Of a DNA stretch of 64,000 nucleotides, positions 35,445 through 44,329 are shown piece after piece. Made by a program: the position numbers and the translations under genes. This DNA is from Leisingera daeponensis DSM 23529 (GTDB lineage Bacteria > Pseudomonadota > Alphaproteobacteria > Rhodobacterales > Rhodobacteraceae), in the NCBI RefSeq assembly GCF_000473145.1, contig NZ_KI421500.1, positions 1,426,225 to 1,490,224 of the forward strand, read 5' to 3'. The notes beneath the pieces are model-generated. The model ran no database searches. It saw nothing but the letters and a program-made list of their open reading frames with translations, and was not told the DNA's origin. Position 1 is the first letter of the stretch, and each line of letters begins with the position of its first letter.

Positions 35445-35912
35445 ATGCCCCTGCTAAAGAAATTCTTCCAAGCTTTCCGCCCGTCCGAACCGCCGGCCCT
35501 GCCCGACCCGGATGCCGAACTGGCGCTGGGGGCGCTCCTGGTGCGGGTGGCGCAATCCGACCGCGACTACCAGCTGGAGGAGATCAGCCTGATCGACCGG
35601 ATCCTGGCCCGGCTTTACCAGCACAACGCGATCGAGGCCGCCAAAGTGCGCGCCACCTGCGAGAAGCTGCACGCGGCTGCGCCGGAAACCGACACCTTCG
35701 GCCGGCTGATCCGCGAAACCACCGGCCTGGAGGAGCGCCTCGCCGCGCTGGACGCGCTGTGGGAAGTGGTGCTGGCCGACGGCAGCGCCCACGAGGGCGA
35801 AGTCACCATCGTGGAGGAGGCCCGCAAGGCGATGGGCCTTTCCTATACCGACAGCCAGAAGGCCCGGGAGCGCGCCGAGCAGAAACTCGGCAGCACTGCT
35901 GGAGAGCCGTGA
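35445..35912 (+). CDS. TerB-like protein 1
   Basis: A 155-residue all-helical protein of the TerB/tellurite-resistance superfamily. The conserved first part (ALGALLVRVAQSDRDYQLEE, then IDRILARLY) carries the acidic metal-site residues, and the second half repeats the theme (LWEVVLADGSAHEGE). The N-terminal MPLLKKFFQAFR is short and amphipathic. It is followed, with a one-base overlap of stop and start, by a clear paralogue. No ter operon genes are nearby, so a role in tellurite resistance is not implied. Confidence 0.78.
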   Translation: MPLLKKFFQAFRPSEPPALPDPDAELALGALLVRVAQSDRDYQLEEISLIDRILARLYQHNAIEAAKVRATCEKLHAAAPETDTFGRLIRETTGLEERLAALDALWEVVLADGSAHEGEVTIVEEARKAMGLSYTDSQKARERAEQKLGSTAGEP

Positions 35913-36352
35913 TGTTCCGGGAGCTTCTGCACCGCCTGCTGGAGCCCGCACCTGCCACGCTGGATGACGAAGGCGCGCGGCTGGCGCTGACCGCGCTGCT
36001 GGTGCGGATTGCCCGCTCCGACCACAATTATTCCGAAGTGGAAAAGGACCGCATCGACCGCATCCTGGCGGCCCGCTACGGGCTGGACACCGGCGGCGCG
36101 CTGATCCTGCGCGAACAGGCGGAGGCGATGGAGGCCGAGGCCCCCGACACCGTCCGCTTTACCCGCGCGATCAAGGATGCAGTGGTCTATGAGGACCGCA
36201 CCGGCGTGCTGGAGGCGCTGTGGCAGGTGGCCCTGGCCGACGGCCGCCGCGATGCGAACGAAGACGCGCTCCTGCGGCTGTCAGCCAGCCTGCTGGGGGT
36301 ATCGGACGTGGATAGCGCCAAGGCGCGCCAACGGGCAGAGGCTGCTTTATGA
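35912..36352 (+). CDS. TerB-like protein 2 (paralogue)
   Basis: A 146-residue paralogue of the gene just upstream: RLALTALLVRIARSDHNYSEVEKDRIDRILAARY and ALWQVALADGRRDANEDALL align with the same segments there. The start at 35912 shares its A with the preceding TGA stop. This looks like a tandem duplication that has diverged. Its own stop overlaps the next start by four bases (ATGA), so the three genes are translationally coupled. Confidence 0.78.
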   Translation: MFRELLHRLLEPAPATLDDEGARLALTALLVRIARSDHNYSEVEKDRIDRILAARYGLDTGGALILREQAEAMEAEAPDTVRFTRAIKDAVVYEDRTGVLEALWQVALADGRRDANEDALLRLSASLLGVSDVDSAKARQRAEAAL

Positions 36353-37122
36353 TTGCTCATCTTGAAATGTACGACCGCCCGGAAACAGCGGCGGCAAACG
36401 ACCGGTTCTGGGCCTCGATCCGCGATCATCTTGGCGGCGGGCCGGACCAGCTGACCCGCGGCGCCGATTTCTGGGAGGTCTGGAAATCCCCCGATCTGCT
36501 GCTGTCACAGACCTGCGGCTGCCCCTACCGCACCCGCCTTTATGGTGAGGTGGAGCTTGTCGGCACGCCCGACTACGGCCTGCCCGGCTGCCCGCCGGGG
36601 TATTACAACAGCGTCTTCATTGCCCGCAAAGAAGACGCCGGCCAGCCCCTTGGCAGCTTTGCCGGGCGCCGCTTTGCCTACAACGAAGCGCTGTCGCAAT
36701 CAGGCTGGGCGGCGCCGATGGTGCATCTGCACGACCGCAGCATCCTGCCTGGCGCGCTGGTGGAAACCGGCGGCCACCGGCTGTCTGCCCAGGCCGTGGC
36801 CGAGGGCCGCGCCGACTTTGCCGCGCTGGACGCGCTGACCTGGGAAATGGTCCGTGAATACGACGGGTTCGCCGCCGGGCTGACAGAGATCGGGCGCACC
36901 GAGCCCACGCCTGGGCTGCCCTATATCACCGCCCTGGACGGCGACACCAAGGCGCTGTTTTCCGCCATCGAATCCGCCATCCGCGGGCTGGACCCGGAAA
37001 CCCGCCGCCTGCTGCACCTGAACGGCCTTGTCCAGATCGCTCCCAGCGGCTACCTGGCGGTGCCGACGCCGCCCGGCCCGGTGCTGACCGGCCAGCGCAT
37101 CCGCGCTGCAGAGCTGACGTAG
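36349..37122 (+). CDS. PhnD-like periplasmic-binding-fold protein without signal peptide
   Basis: A 257-residue protein resembling the PhnD phosphonate/phosphite-binding family: MYDRPETAAANDRFWASIRDHLG, LLLSQTCGCPYRT, a hinge around YYNSVFIAR, LGSFAGRRFAYNEALSQSGWAAP and GRADFAALDALTWE. There is no hydrophobic leader, and no transporter permease or ATPase belongs to it. It is the third gene of the TerB-TerB operon. It may be a cytoplasmic ligand sensor or enzyme-like derivative; function unknown. Confidence 0.75.
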   Translation: MIAHLEMYDRPETAAANDRFWASIRDHLGGGPDQLTRGADFWEVWKSPDLLLSQTCGCPYRTRLYGEVELVGTPDYGLPGCPPGYYNSVFIARKEDAGQPLGSFAGRRFAYNEALSQSGWAAPMVHLHDRSILPGALVETGGHRLSAQAVAEGRADFAALDALTWEMVREYDGFAAGLTEIGRTEPTPGLPYITALDGDTKALFSAIESAIRGLDPETRRLLHLNGLVQIAPSGYLAVPTPPGPVLTGQRIRAAELT

Positions 37123-37132
37123 CGCCCCTTCC

Positions 37133-37158
37133 AAAACGGCGGCATACTCCCCCGTTTT
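37133..37158. terminator. Weak bidirectional terminator after the TerB operon
   Basis: AAAACGG and CCGTTTT pair across 12 bases, starting 11 bases after the PhnD-like stop. Confidence 0.55.
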
Positions 37159-37255
37159 GCGGCCTGCGGTGCCAGCTTGTGCGGTTTGAACGTTGCATTC
37201 GGTCTTTTTTTCGGTCCAATAAGAACGAATTTCCACTCATAGGGACAACGACACC

Positions 37256-38035
37256 TTGACCGACACAACGCCCGTTCTGCAAATCCGCGGCCTGCACAAA
37301 TCCTATGGTGAGCTGGAAGTGATCAAAGGCGTGGATATCACCGCCCACAAGGGCGATGTGGTTTCGCTGATCGGGTCCTCGGGGTCGGGCAAGTCTACCC
37401 TGTTGCGCTGCTGCAACCTGCTGGAAGACAGCCAGGAAGGCGAGATCCTGTTCAAGGGCGAACCCGTCACCTGGACCGGCCAGGGGCTGAACCGCCGCCC
37501 TTCCGACGCCAAGCAGATCCTGCGCATCCGCACCAACCTCAGCATGGTGTTCCAGCAGTTCAACCTGTGGGCCCATATGACCATCCTGCAGAACGTGATG
37601 GAAGCGCCGGTCACGGTGCTGGGCCGCGACAAGGCTGAGGTGGAGGAGAAAGCCCGCTATTACCTGACCAAGGTCGGGATAGGCGACAAATGCGATGTCT
37701 ACCCCGCCCAGCTGTCGGGCGGCCAGCAGCAGCGCGCCGCGATTGCCCGCGCGCTATGCATGGAGCCTGAGGCGCTGCTGTTTGACGAGCCCACCTCGGC
37801 GCTGGATCCGGAGCTGGAACAGGAAGTCATCAAGGTGATCAAGGATCTGGCTGCCGAAGGCCGCACCATGATGATCGTGACCCATGACATGAAAATGGCT
37901 GCCGACGTCTCCAGCCACGTTGTTTTTCTTCACCAGGGCCTGATCGAAGAAGAAGGCACCCCCGACGACGTCTTTGGCGGCACCCGCTCCGAGCGGCTGC
38001 GCGCCTTCCTGTCCTCGACGCGCCACGCGCATTGA
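37256..38035 (+). CDS. Polar-amino-acid-type ABC transporter ATP-binding protein
   Basis: A 259-residue HisP/GlnQ-like ATPase: Walker A GSSGSGKSTLL, Q-loop VFQQFNLW, signature LSGGQQQRAAIARAL, Walker B ALLFDEPTSALDP, and switch His in IVTHDM. The start is TTG at 37256; no in-frame ATG lies upstream before a TAA, and the next Met is past the Walker A motif. AGGG sits about 11 bases before the TTG. First gene of an importer operon with a binding protein and two permeases, which precedes glutamylation genes. Confidence 0.94.
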   Translation: MTDTTPVLQIRGLHKSYGELEVIKGVDITAHKGDVVSLIGSSGSGKSTLLRCCNLLEDSQEGEILFKGEPVTWTGQGLNRRPSDAKQILRIRTNLSMVFQQFNLWAHMTILQNVMEAPVTVLGRDKAEVEEKARYYLTKVGIGDKCDVYPAQLSGGQQQRAAIARALCMEPEALLFDEPTSALDPELEQEVIKVIKDLAAEGRTMMIVTHDMKMAADVSSHVVFLHQGLIEEEGTPDDVFGGTRSERLRAFLSSTRHAH

Positions 38036-38082
38036 GCAATAACAAATAAGTCCAATAACCAACCAAAAACGGGAGTATACTC

Positions 38083-38790
38083 ATGAAATCACTGATCCTT
38101 GGCACCGCCGCCCTGGCGCTGTCCGCGGGCATGGGCCTGGCGGAGACCGTGCGCCTGGGCACCGAAGGCGCCTATGCGCCGTGGAATTTCGTCAACGACG
38201 CGGGCGAAATCGACGGTTTCGAGCGCGAACTGGGCGACGAACTGTGCAAGCGTGCCGAGCTGACCTGCGAGTGGGTCAAGAACGACTGGGATTCGATCAT
38301 TCCGAACCTGGTGTCCGGCAACTACGACACCATTATCGCCGGCATGTCGATCACCGACGAGCGGGACGAGGTCATTGACTTCACCCAGCCCTACACGCCG
38401 CCGGATCCGTCCGCCTATGCAGCCCAGTCGGCAGACGTCGACCTGGAATCCGGCGTGATTGCCGCCCAGGCCACCACCATCCAGGCCGCCTTTGTGGCTG
38501 AGCAGGGCTGGACCCTGGTTGAGTTTGCCACCCCGGAAGAAACCGTCGCCGCCGTGCGTAACGGCGAGGCTGACGCGGTTCTGGCCGACAAGAGCTTCCT
38601 CGACTCGCTGATGGGCGACGATCTGGTGCTGCTGGAGCGCACCGAATCTCTGGGCCGCGGCGTCGGCATGGGCTTCCGCGAGTCGGACGCTGAGCTGCGC
38701 GGCAAGTTCGATGCGGCGATCCAGTCGATGAAGGATGACGGCTCGCTGAACGACCTGATCGCCAAGTGGGAAGTGTCCTCCCAGTGGTAA
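38083..38790 (+). CDS. Polar-amino-acid-type ABC transporter substrate-binding protein
   Basis: A 235-residue periplasmic binding protein with a signal peptide (MKSLILGTAALALSAGMGLA, cleavage before ETVRLG). It has the HisJ/ArgT landmarks GTEGAYAPWNFVNDAGEIDGFE, WDSIIPNLVSGNYDTIIAGMSIT and ADAVLADKSFLDSL. The acidic binding region suggests a cationic ligand such as arginine, ornithine or a guanidino or amine compound. Genes downstream favour an amine that is later gamma-glutamylated. Confidence 0.92.
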   Translation: MKSLILGTAALALSAGMGLAETVRLGTEGAYAPWNFVNDAGEIDGFERELGDELCKRAELTCEWVKNDWDSIIPNLVSGNYDTIIAGMSITDERDEVIDFTQPYTPPDPSAYAAQSADVDLESGVIAAQATTIQAAFVAEQGWTLVEFATPEETVAAVRNGEADAVLADKSFLDSLMGDDLVLLERTESLGRGVGMGFRESDAELRGKFDAAIQSMKDDGSLNDLIAKWEVSSQW

Positions 38791-38813
38791 TCTGATCCTG
38801 TTCCAGGATCTGC

Positions 38814-38840
38814 AGGCCCGCCGCCGCGGCGCGCGGGCCT
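38814..38840 (+). terminator. Intercistronic hairpin after the binding-protein gene
   Basis: AGGCCCGC and GCGGGCCT pair across a GC-rich loop, between the binding-protein and permease genes. Only a broken T-run follows. Such stems often protect the 3' end of binding-protein mRNA so that more of it is made than of the permeases. Confidence 0.55.
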
Positions 38841-38900
38841 CATTCATTCTCTTCCGGCAGCCATGCTGCCGGGCACGGCCGGAGAAAGACAGGCACTAAC

Positions 38901-39785
38901 ATGTTTTCCTATTGCACGGACCCATCCACGCTTGAGGGGCTGAGCTGGCTCAGCTGCTACCTGACCACGGGCAAGCACTTGAACCTCTATATCTCGGTCG
39001 CCGTGGTACTGGTCCTGCTGGCCATCACCGCCCCGGTCGCACTGCTGTTCGGCTTTGGCGCCGCCAGCGCTGCCCGCTCCAATTTCCTGCCGCTGCGCTG
39101 GTTCGGCAAAGGCTATACCAGCATCGTGCGCGGCGTCCCGGACATTGCCTTCTTCCTGTTTTTCGTCATCGCGCTGGACCAGGCGTTCGAGTGGATGCGC
39201 CACAAGGTGAAATGCCCGGACTGGGATCAGCCGATCCGGCAGGGAATCGACTTTGTGGTCTGCGACGCGGCCAAGCTGCCGCTGTCCGCATCGCCGCAGT
39301 GGGTGCATGAAACCTACGGCTTTTTCCTCGCGGTTCTGACCTTCTCGATCGTCTTCGGGGCCTTTGCAGCCAACGTTCTTTACGGCGCCATGCGGGCGGT
39401 TCCGCGTGCCCAGATCGAAACCGCCGAGGCCTATGGCATGACCACACGCCAGGCATTCTGGCGCATTCTGGTGCCTCAGATGTGGGTCTATGCGCTGCCG
39501 GGGCTGTCAAACCTGTGGATGGTGCTGATCAAGGCGACGCCGCTTTTGTTCCTGCTGGGGGTCGAAGACATCGTCTACTGGGCGCGGGAGCTGGGCGGCG
39601 CAAAGACCGAGCGGTTCACGGAATACCCGCATCCGAACTGGCATGTCTGGTATTTTGCGGCGCTCTTGGTGTTCTACCTCTGCTTCACCAAAGTGTCCGA
39701 GGTTGTGCTGGACAAGATCATGACCCGCCTGACCAGGGGCCAGGCCACAGCGGGCGGCGAAGCACAAAGAAAGGCAGCGGCATGA
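38901..39785 (+). CDS. Polar-amino-acid-type ABC transporter permease 1
   Basis: A 294-residue inner-membrane permease of the HisQ/HisM class with about five hydrophobic helices. The conserved cytoplasmic loop is QIETAEAYGMTTRQAFWRILVPQM (EAA motif), followed by LPGLSNLWMVLIKATPLLFLLG. An extra hydrophilic insert (about residues 95-140, with KVKCPDWDQPIRQG) precedes the later helices. Its stop overlaps the next permease start by four bases. Confidence 0.92.
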   Translation: MFSYCTDPSTLEGLSWLSCYLTTGKHLNLYISVAVVLVLLAITAPVALLFGFGAASAARSNFLPLRWFGKGYTSIVRGVPDIAFFLFFVIALDQAFEWMRHKVKCPDWDQPIRQGIDFVVCDAAKLPLSASPQWVHETYGFFLAVLTFSIVFGAFAANVLYGAMRAVPRAQIETAEAYGMTTRQAFWRILVPQMWVYALPGLSNLWMVLIKATPLLFLLGVEDIVYWARELGGAKTERFTEYPHPNWHVWYFAALLVFYLCFTKVSEVVLDKIMTRLTRGQATAGGEAQRKAAA

Positions 39786-40588
39786 GTTGCGTTGAAACCA
39801 TCCAGGCCTATGCCCTCCGCTCGCTGGGCATTGGCGAACGGCTGCTGCCGCGCGGCGAATATACCCTGTGCGAGCATTTCACGCTGATCGGCTCCGGCCT
39901 GATCTGGAATGTCTACTTCGGCGCGCTGGCGCTGACGACCGGCTTTTTTCTGGCGGTGGCGCTGGCGGTGGGCAAGTCCAGCCCCAACCCGCTGTGGCGC
40001 AAACCGGCGGAGTGGTTCATCTTCGTGTTCCGCGGCAGCCCGCTGTTCATCCAGTTTTTCTTTGCCTATGCCTGCTTCCTCAGCCTGAAAAGCGTCTCCA
40101 GCTTCTTTGACCCGTTCACCTCGGCCTGGCTGGGCGCCCTGGTCGTGCTGTTCTTCAACACCGCCGCCTATTCGGGGGAGATCTTCTATGGCGCGCTGCT
40201 GTCGATCCCCAAGGGCGATATCGAGGCCGCGGACGCCTATGGCATGTCCGGCTGGACCCGGTTCCGCCGCATCACCTTCCCGACCATGCTGCGGCTGGCC
40301 TGGCCCGCCTACACCAACGAGGCGATTTTCCTGTTCCACGCCACAACGCTGGTGTTCTTCTCCGGCTTCCCGGCCTGGCGGCAGCAGGGCGACGCGCTGT
40401 ATTACGCCAGCTACTTCGCGGACAAGACCTTCAACCCGTTTGTCCCCTACCCGATCCTGGCATTCTACTTCATCCTGCTGACCCTGGTGATCATCGCCAT
40501 CTTCGGCGCGGTGAACAAACACCTGAACAAGCACCTGCCCCAGGAACGGCGGAGAAAATTTCGCTTGCGTCCTAATCTGATCCGGTAG
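39782..40588 (+). CDS. Polar-amino-acid-type ABC transporter permease 2
   Basis: A 268-residue partner permease. The EAA loop is DIEAADAYGMSGWTRFRRITFPTM; FVFRGSPLFIQFFF marks the early conserved region. It ends in a basic tail (RRRKFRLRPNLIR) on the cytoplasmic side. The start is ATG at 39782 overlapping the previous stop; the frame extends upstream but within permease 1. Last gene of the importer operon before a 190-bp control region. Confidence 0.92.
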   Translation: MSCVETIQAYALRSLGIGERLLPRGEYTLCEHFTLIGSGLIWNVYFGALALTTGFFLAVALAVGKSSPNPLWRKPAEWFIFVFRGSPLFIQFFFAYACFLSLKSVSSFFDPFTSAWLGALVVLFFNTAAYSGEIFYGALLSIPKGDIEAADAYGMSGWTRFRRITFPTMLRLAWPAYTNEAIFLFHATTLVFFSGFPAWRQQGDALYYASYFADKTFNPFVPYPILAFYFILLTLVIIAIFGAVNKHLNKHLPQERRRKFRLRPNLIR

Positions 40589-40596
40589 TATCCATT

Positions 40597-40684
40597 ATTT
40601 GATCAAATTCACAGCCCGAGCGTCTGACCGCAGAATCTTGCGAGTTCATGAACAAACCACGGGCTTAGCTGGATTATGATCAAA
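40597..40684. promoter_or_regulatory. Control region with repeated TGATCAAA sites
   Basis: ATTTGATCAAAT (40597-40608) is a perfect 12-bp palindrome; TGATCAAA recurs at 40677-40684, 77 bp later, in otherwise AT-rich DNA before the first glutamine-synthetase-like gene. This is the likely promoter and operator of the catabolic genes. The regulator is not in the window. Confidence 0.45.
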
Positions 40685-40780
40685 AATATGGACCAGGGGT
40701 GATAAGCTGCCCCGGCCCTGCTGCGCCCCGTCCGGGGGCGCTGGCGGCCGGCGGTGCCCCCGAAACCGTCAGGTGATTAG

Positions 40781-42115
40781 ATGAAGAACTGGCTCAGGAA
40801 AAACCCGCATGTGCGCACCATCCGCGTTGCGGCGGCGGACATCAATGGTCAGGCCCGGGGCAAGCGCGTCCCTGCCCGCTTTGCCGATAAGGCGGTCGAG
40901 GAAGGCACCCGCTTTCCGCTGTCGGTTCTGAACCTGGACATCTGGGGCGAGGATATCGACGACAGCCCGCTGGTGTTTGAGAGCGGCGATGCCGACGGGG
41001 TGCTGAAGCCGACCGAGCGCGGCTTTGTGCCGATGCCCTGGCTGGAATCGCCCTCTGCGCTGCTGCCGATCTGGATGTACCGCGAAGACGGCCGCCCCTA
41101 TGACGGCGACCCGCGCCATGCGCTGCGTGCCGTGGTGGACCGCTACAAGGCGCTGGGGCTGACCCCGGTGGTCGCGGTGGAGCTGGAGTTCTTCCTGATC
41201 GACGACAGCGGCAAGAACCTGCAGGTGCCGACATCGCCGCGGTCCGGCAAGCGCCGCAAGGCGGCGGAGACCATGTCGATCCGGGCGCTGGACCAGTTCG
41301 ACACCTTCTTCACCGATCTTTATGACGCCTGCGAGGACATGGACATCCCCGCCGACACCGCGATCTCCGAGGCGGGCCTGGGCCAGTTCGAAATCAACCT
41401 GATGCACGGCCCCGACGCGCTGCGCGCTGCCGATGACGCCTGGCTGTTCAAGATGCTGGTCAAGGGCCTGGCCCGGCGCCACGGCTTTGCCGCCAGCTTC
41501 ATGGCGAAACCGTATGAGGACTACGCCGGCAACGGCCTGCACACGCATTTCTCGGTGCTGGATCAGGACGGCAACAATATCTTTGACGATGGCGGCCCCA
41601 AGGGCACCGACGCGATGCGCCACGCTGTCGGCGGCTGCCTGAAGGCAATGGGCGATTCCACCCTGGTGTTTGCGCCGCATGGCAACAGCTATGACCGCAT
41701 GGTCCCGGGCGCCCACGCCCCCACCGGCATCTGCTGGGCCTACGAAAACCGCACCGCCGCCATCCGCGTGCCCTCCGGCAGCCCCAAGGCGCGCCGGATC
41801 GAGCACCGCTTTGCCGGCGGCGACGTGAACCCCTATCTGATGCTGACCGCCATTCTCGGCGCCGCGCTCTATGGGATCGAGAACAAGATCGAACCCTCGG
41901 AACCGATCACCGGCAATGCCTATGCGCTGGACCTGCCGCAGGTGCCCAACACCTGGCAAAGCGCCATCGACGCGTTCGAGAACTCCGAGATCATCCCGCA
42001 GTTCTTCTCCGCCGAGATGATCCGCAACATGGTGCTGACCAAGCGCCAGGAGCTGCATTACATGGAAGAGCTCACCCCGGAAGAACGGGTTGAGATCTAC
42101 CTGGATACGGTCTGA
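40781..42115 (+). CDS. Glutamine synthetase-like gamma-glutamylamine ligase 1 (PuuA-like)
   Basis: A 444-residue glutamine-synthetase-fold ligase. It has the metal/glutamate motifs VAVELEFFLIDD and EAGLGQFEINLMHG, the flap-side NGLHTHFSVLDQDGNNIF, YENRTAAIRVPSGSPKARRIEHR and GGDVNPYLMLTA. It lacks the regulatory adenylylation region of true GlnA and matches the PuuA/IpuC group, which glutamylates amines with ATP. AGGTG precedes the ATG. It follows the importer, suggesting that the imported amine is its substrate. Confidence 0.87.
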   Translation: MKNWLRKNPHVRTIRVAAADINGQARGKRVPARFADKAVEEGTRFPLSVLNLDIWGEDIDDSPLVFESGDADGVLKPTERGFVPMPWLESPSALLPIWMYREDGRPYDGDPRHALRAVVDRYKALGLTPVVAVELEFFLIDDSGKNLQVPTSPRSGKRRKAAETMSIRALDQFDTFFTDLYDACEDMDIPADTAISEAGLGQFEINLMHGPDALRAADDAWLFKMLVKGLARRHGFAASFMAKPYEDYAGNGLHTHFSVLDQDGNNIFDDGGPKGTDAMRHAVGGCLKAMGDSTLVFAPHGNSYDRMVPGAHAPTGICWAYENRTAAIRVPSGSPKARRIEHRFAGGDVNPYLMLTAILGAALYGIENKIEPSEPITGNAYALDLPQVPNTWQSAIDAFENSEIIPQFFSAEMIRNMVLTKRQELHYMEELTPEERVEIYLDTV

Positions 42116-42124
42116 CGGCCTCTT

Positions 42125-42146
42125 GCCCGCCGTGCTGGCGGCGGGC
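42125..42146. other. Intercistronic hairpin
   Basis: GCCCGCCG, loop TGCTGG, CGGCGGGC: a perfect 8-bp stem ten bases after the ligase stop, without a T-run. It could attenuate or protect the transcript between the ligase and amidotransferase genes. Confidence 0.45.
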
Positions 42147-42185
42147 TACCGTCCCGTGCAGCGAACTCCTTCTATCTGGTGACTT

Positions 42186-42866
42186 ATGAAAATCGGCATC
42201 CTGCAAACCGGCCACTCCCCCGAAGACCTGTATGAACCGTTCGGCGATTACGACAGCATGTTCCGCGGCATGCTGGACGGCAAGGGTTTCGAGTTTCAGA
42301 CCTGGGCCGTGGTGGACGGCATCTTCCCGGACGGCCCGCAGGAGGCCGACGGCTGGCTGATCACCGGCTCCAAACACGGCGCCTATGAGGACCACGCCTG
42401 GATCCCGCCGCTGGAGGACCTGATCCGCGCCATTTACGCCAGCAAACAGCCCCTGGCCGGCATCTGCTTTGGCCATCAGATCATCGCCCAGGCGCTTGGC
42501 GGCAAGGTCGCCAAGTTCGAGGGCGGCTGGGCTGTGGGCCCCGTCACCTACCAGACCGAGGACGGCCCGCTGACCCTGAACGCCTGGCACCAGGATCAGG
42601 TGGTGGAACTGCCCGAGGGCGCACGGGTGCTGGGCGGCAATGATTTCTGCCGCAACGGCATCCTGGCCTATGGCGACCACATCATTTCCTGGCAGCCCCA
42701 CCCCGAATTTCCCAGCGCATTTGTTGGCGGCCTGATCGAAAAACGCGGCCGCGGCGTGGTGCCGGACGATCTGCTTGACCGCGCCGCCGCCGAACTGGAC
42801 GTCCCCGTGGACAACCCCGAAATCGCAACCATCCTCGCAGAGTTTTACAGGAAAGAGAGGACCTAA
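42186..42866 (+). CDS. Class I glutamine amidotransferase (GuaA-like, stand-alone)
   Basis: A 226-residue GATase-1 domain protein with the catalytic Cys in PLAGICFGHQIIAQALGG and the His-Glu pair in WQPHPEFP. It consists of the glutaminase domain alone. In this neighbourhood, it probably hydrolyses a gamma-glutamyl product, the job done by PuuD in E. coli, though it is closer by eye to the GMP-synthase-like GATases than to PuuD. Its stop overlaps the next start by one base, tying it to ligase 2. Confidence 0.85.
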   Translation: MKIGILQTGHSPEDLYEPFGDYDSMFRGMLDGKGFEFQTWAVVDGIFPDGPQEADGWLITGSKHGAYEDHAWIPPLEDLIRAIYASKQPLAGICFGHQIIAQALGGKVAKFEGGWAVGPVTYQTEDGPLTLNAWHQDQVVELPEGARVLGGNDFCRNGILAYGDHIISWQPHPEFPSAFVGGLIEKRGRGVVPDDLLDRAAAELDVPVDNPEIATILAEFYRKERT

Positions 42867-44224
42867 TGTCATCCTGGCTCGACGCCCTTCCCGATGCAGC
42901 AAAAAACTATCTGGAGGGCCGTCGTCTCGACGAAGTTGAATGCGTTATCTCGGACCTTCCCGGTATCGCCCGTGGCAAGGCGGTACCGGCATCCAAATTT
43001 GCGAAGACCGATTATTTCCACCTGCCGGACAGCATCTTTTACCAGACCATCACTGGCGACTGGGCCGATGCCGCCGATGACGACGGCTGGATCGAAAAGG
43101 ACATGATCCTGAAGCCGGACATGTCCACGGCCTCGGCCGCGCCCTGGACCGCGGACTGGACGCTGCAGGTGATCCATGATGCCTATGACCGGGACGGCGA
43201 TCCGATCCCCTACAGCCCGCGCAACGTGCTGAAGAGGGTTGTGCAGCTGTATCACGACAAAGGCTGGAAGCCGATTGTGGCACCGGAGATGGAATTCTTC
43301 CTGGTGTCGCGCAACCTGGACCCGGCGCATGAAATCAAGCCGATGATGGGCCGCTCAGGCCGCCCGGCGGCTGCGCGGCAGGCCTATTCGATGACGGCTG
43401 TCGATGAATTCGGCCCCGTGATCGACGACATCTACGACTTCGCCGAAGCGCAGGGGTTCGAGATCGACGGCATCACCCAGGAAGGCGGCGCAGGCCAGCT
43501 GGAAATCAACCTGCGCCACGGCAGCCCGGTCAAGCTGGCGGATGAGGTGTTCTACTTCAAGCGGCTGATCCGCGAGGCAGCGCTGCGCCATGACTGCTTT
43601 GCCACCTTCATGGCCAAGCCGATCGAGGATGAGCCGGGCTCGGCCATGCACATCCATCATTCGGTGATCGACATCGAGACAGGAGAAAACATCTTCTCCG
43701 GCCCGCAGGGCGGCGAGACGGATGCCTTCTTCCACTTCATTGCCGGGTTGCAGAACCACCTGCCCGCAGGTCTTGCGGTCATGGCGCCCTATGTGAACTC
43801 CTACCGCCGCTATGTGAAGGACCACGCCGCCCCGATCAATCTGGAATGGGCGCGCGACAACCGCACCACCGGCATCCGGGTGCCGCTGTCGAGCCCTGAA
43901 GCGCGGCGGGTGGAAAACCGCATCGCAGGCATGGACTGCAACCCCTATCTGGGCATCGCCCTGTCGCTGGCCTGCGGCTATCTCGGCCTGATCGAGGAGA
44001 AGCGCCCGCGCAAGCAGTTCAAGGGCAACGCCTATGAGGGCGATGGCGACATTCCGCAGGTGATGGGCGAGGCGCTCGACATGTTCGAGGAAGCCACCGC
44101 CCTGCATGAGGTCCTGGGCCCGGATTTCGCCCGCGTCTACTCCATCGTGAAGCGCGCGGAGTACGAGGAGTTCCTGCAGGTGATCTCCCCCTGGGAGCGC
44201 GAGCATCTGCTGATGAACGTCTGA
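42866..44224 (+). CDS. Glutamine synthetase-like gamma-glutamylamine ligase 2 (PuuA-like)
   Basis: A 452-residue second glutamine-synthetase-like ligase. Motifs are VAPEMEFFLVSRN, EGGAGQLEINLRHG, GSAMHIHHSVIDIETGENIF and ARDNRTTGIRVPLSSPEARRVENR. It starts with CVISDLPGIARGKAVPASKF, the usual N-terminal beta-grasp of the family. It is only distantly like ligase 1, so the two are old paralogues rather than a recent duplication and may act on different amines. Translationally coupled to the amidotransferase. Confidence 0.88.
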   Translation: MSSWLDALPDAAKNYLEGRRLDEVECVISDLPGIARGKAVPASKFAKTDYFHLPDSIFYQTITGDWADAADDDGWIEKDMILKPDMSTASAAPWTADWTLQVIHDAYDRDGDPIPYSPRNVLKRVVQLYHDKGWKPIVAPEMEFFLVSRNLDPAHEIKPMMGRSGRPAAARQAYSMTAVDEFGPVIDDIYDFAEAQGFEIDGITQEGGAGQLEINLRHGSPVKLADEVFYFKRLIREAALRHDCFATFMAKPIEDEPGSAMHIHHSVIDIETGENIFSGPQGGETDAFFHFIAGLQNHLPAGLAVMAPYVNSYRRYVKDHAAPINLEWARDNRTTGIRVPLSSPEARRVENRIAGMDCNPYLGIALSLACGYLGLIEEKRPRKQFKGNAYEGDGDIPQVMGEALDMFEEATALHEVLGPDFARVYSIVKRAEYEEFLQVISPWEREHLLMNV

Positions 44225-44329
44225 AACCTCAGGCGCTGCGCTCCGGTGCAGCGCCCGTGCAATTGAGTATTTACAGAAAGATGAAGAGCAGGCGCCCCGA
44301 TGGAGGGCCTGCTTCTGATGAGGTGCGTG

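Noticed and set aside
35445..36352. Tellurite-resistance operon
   Set aside because: Only TerB-like proteins are present; terC, terD, terE and terZ are not found nearby, so the label would overstate the evidence.
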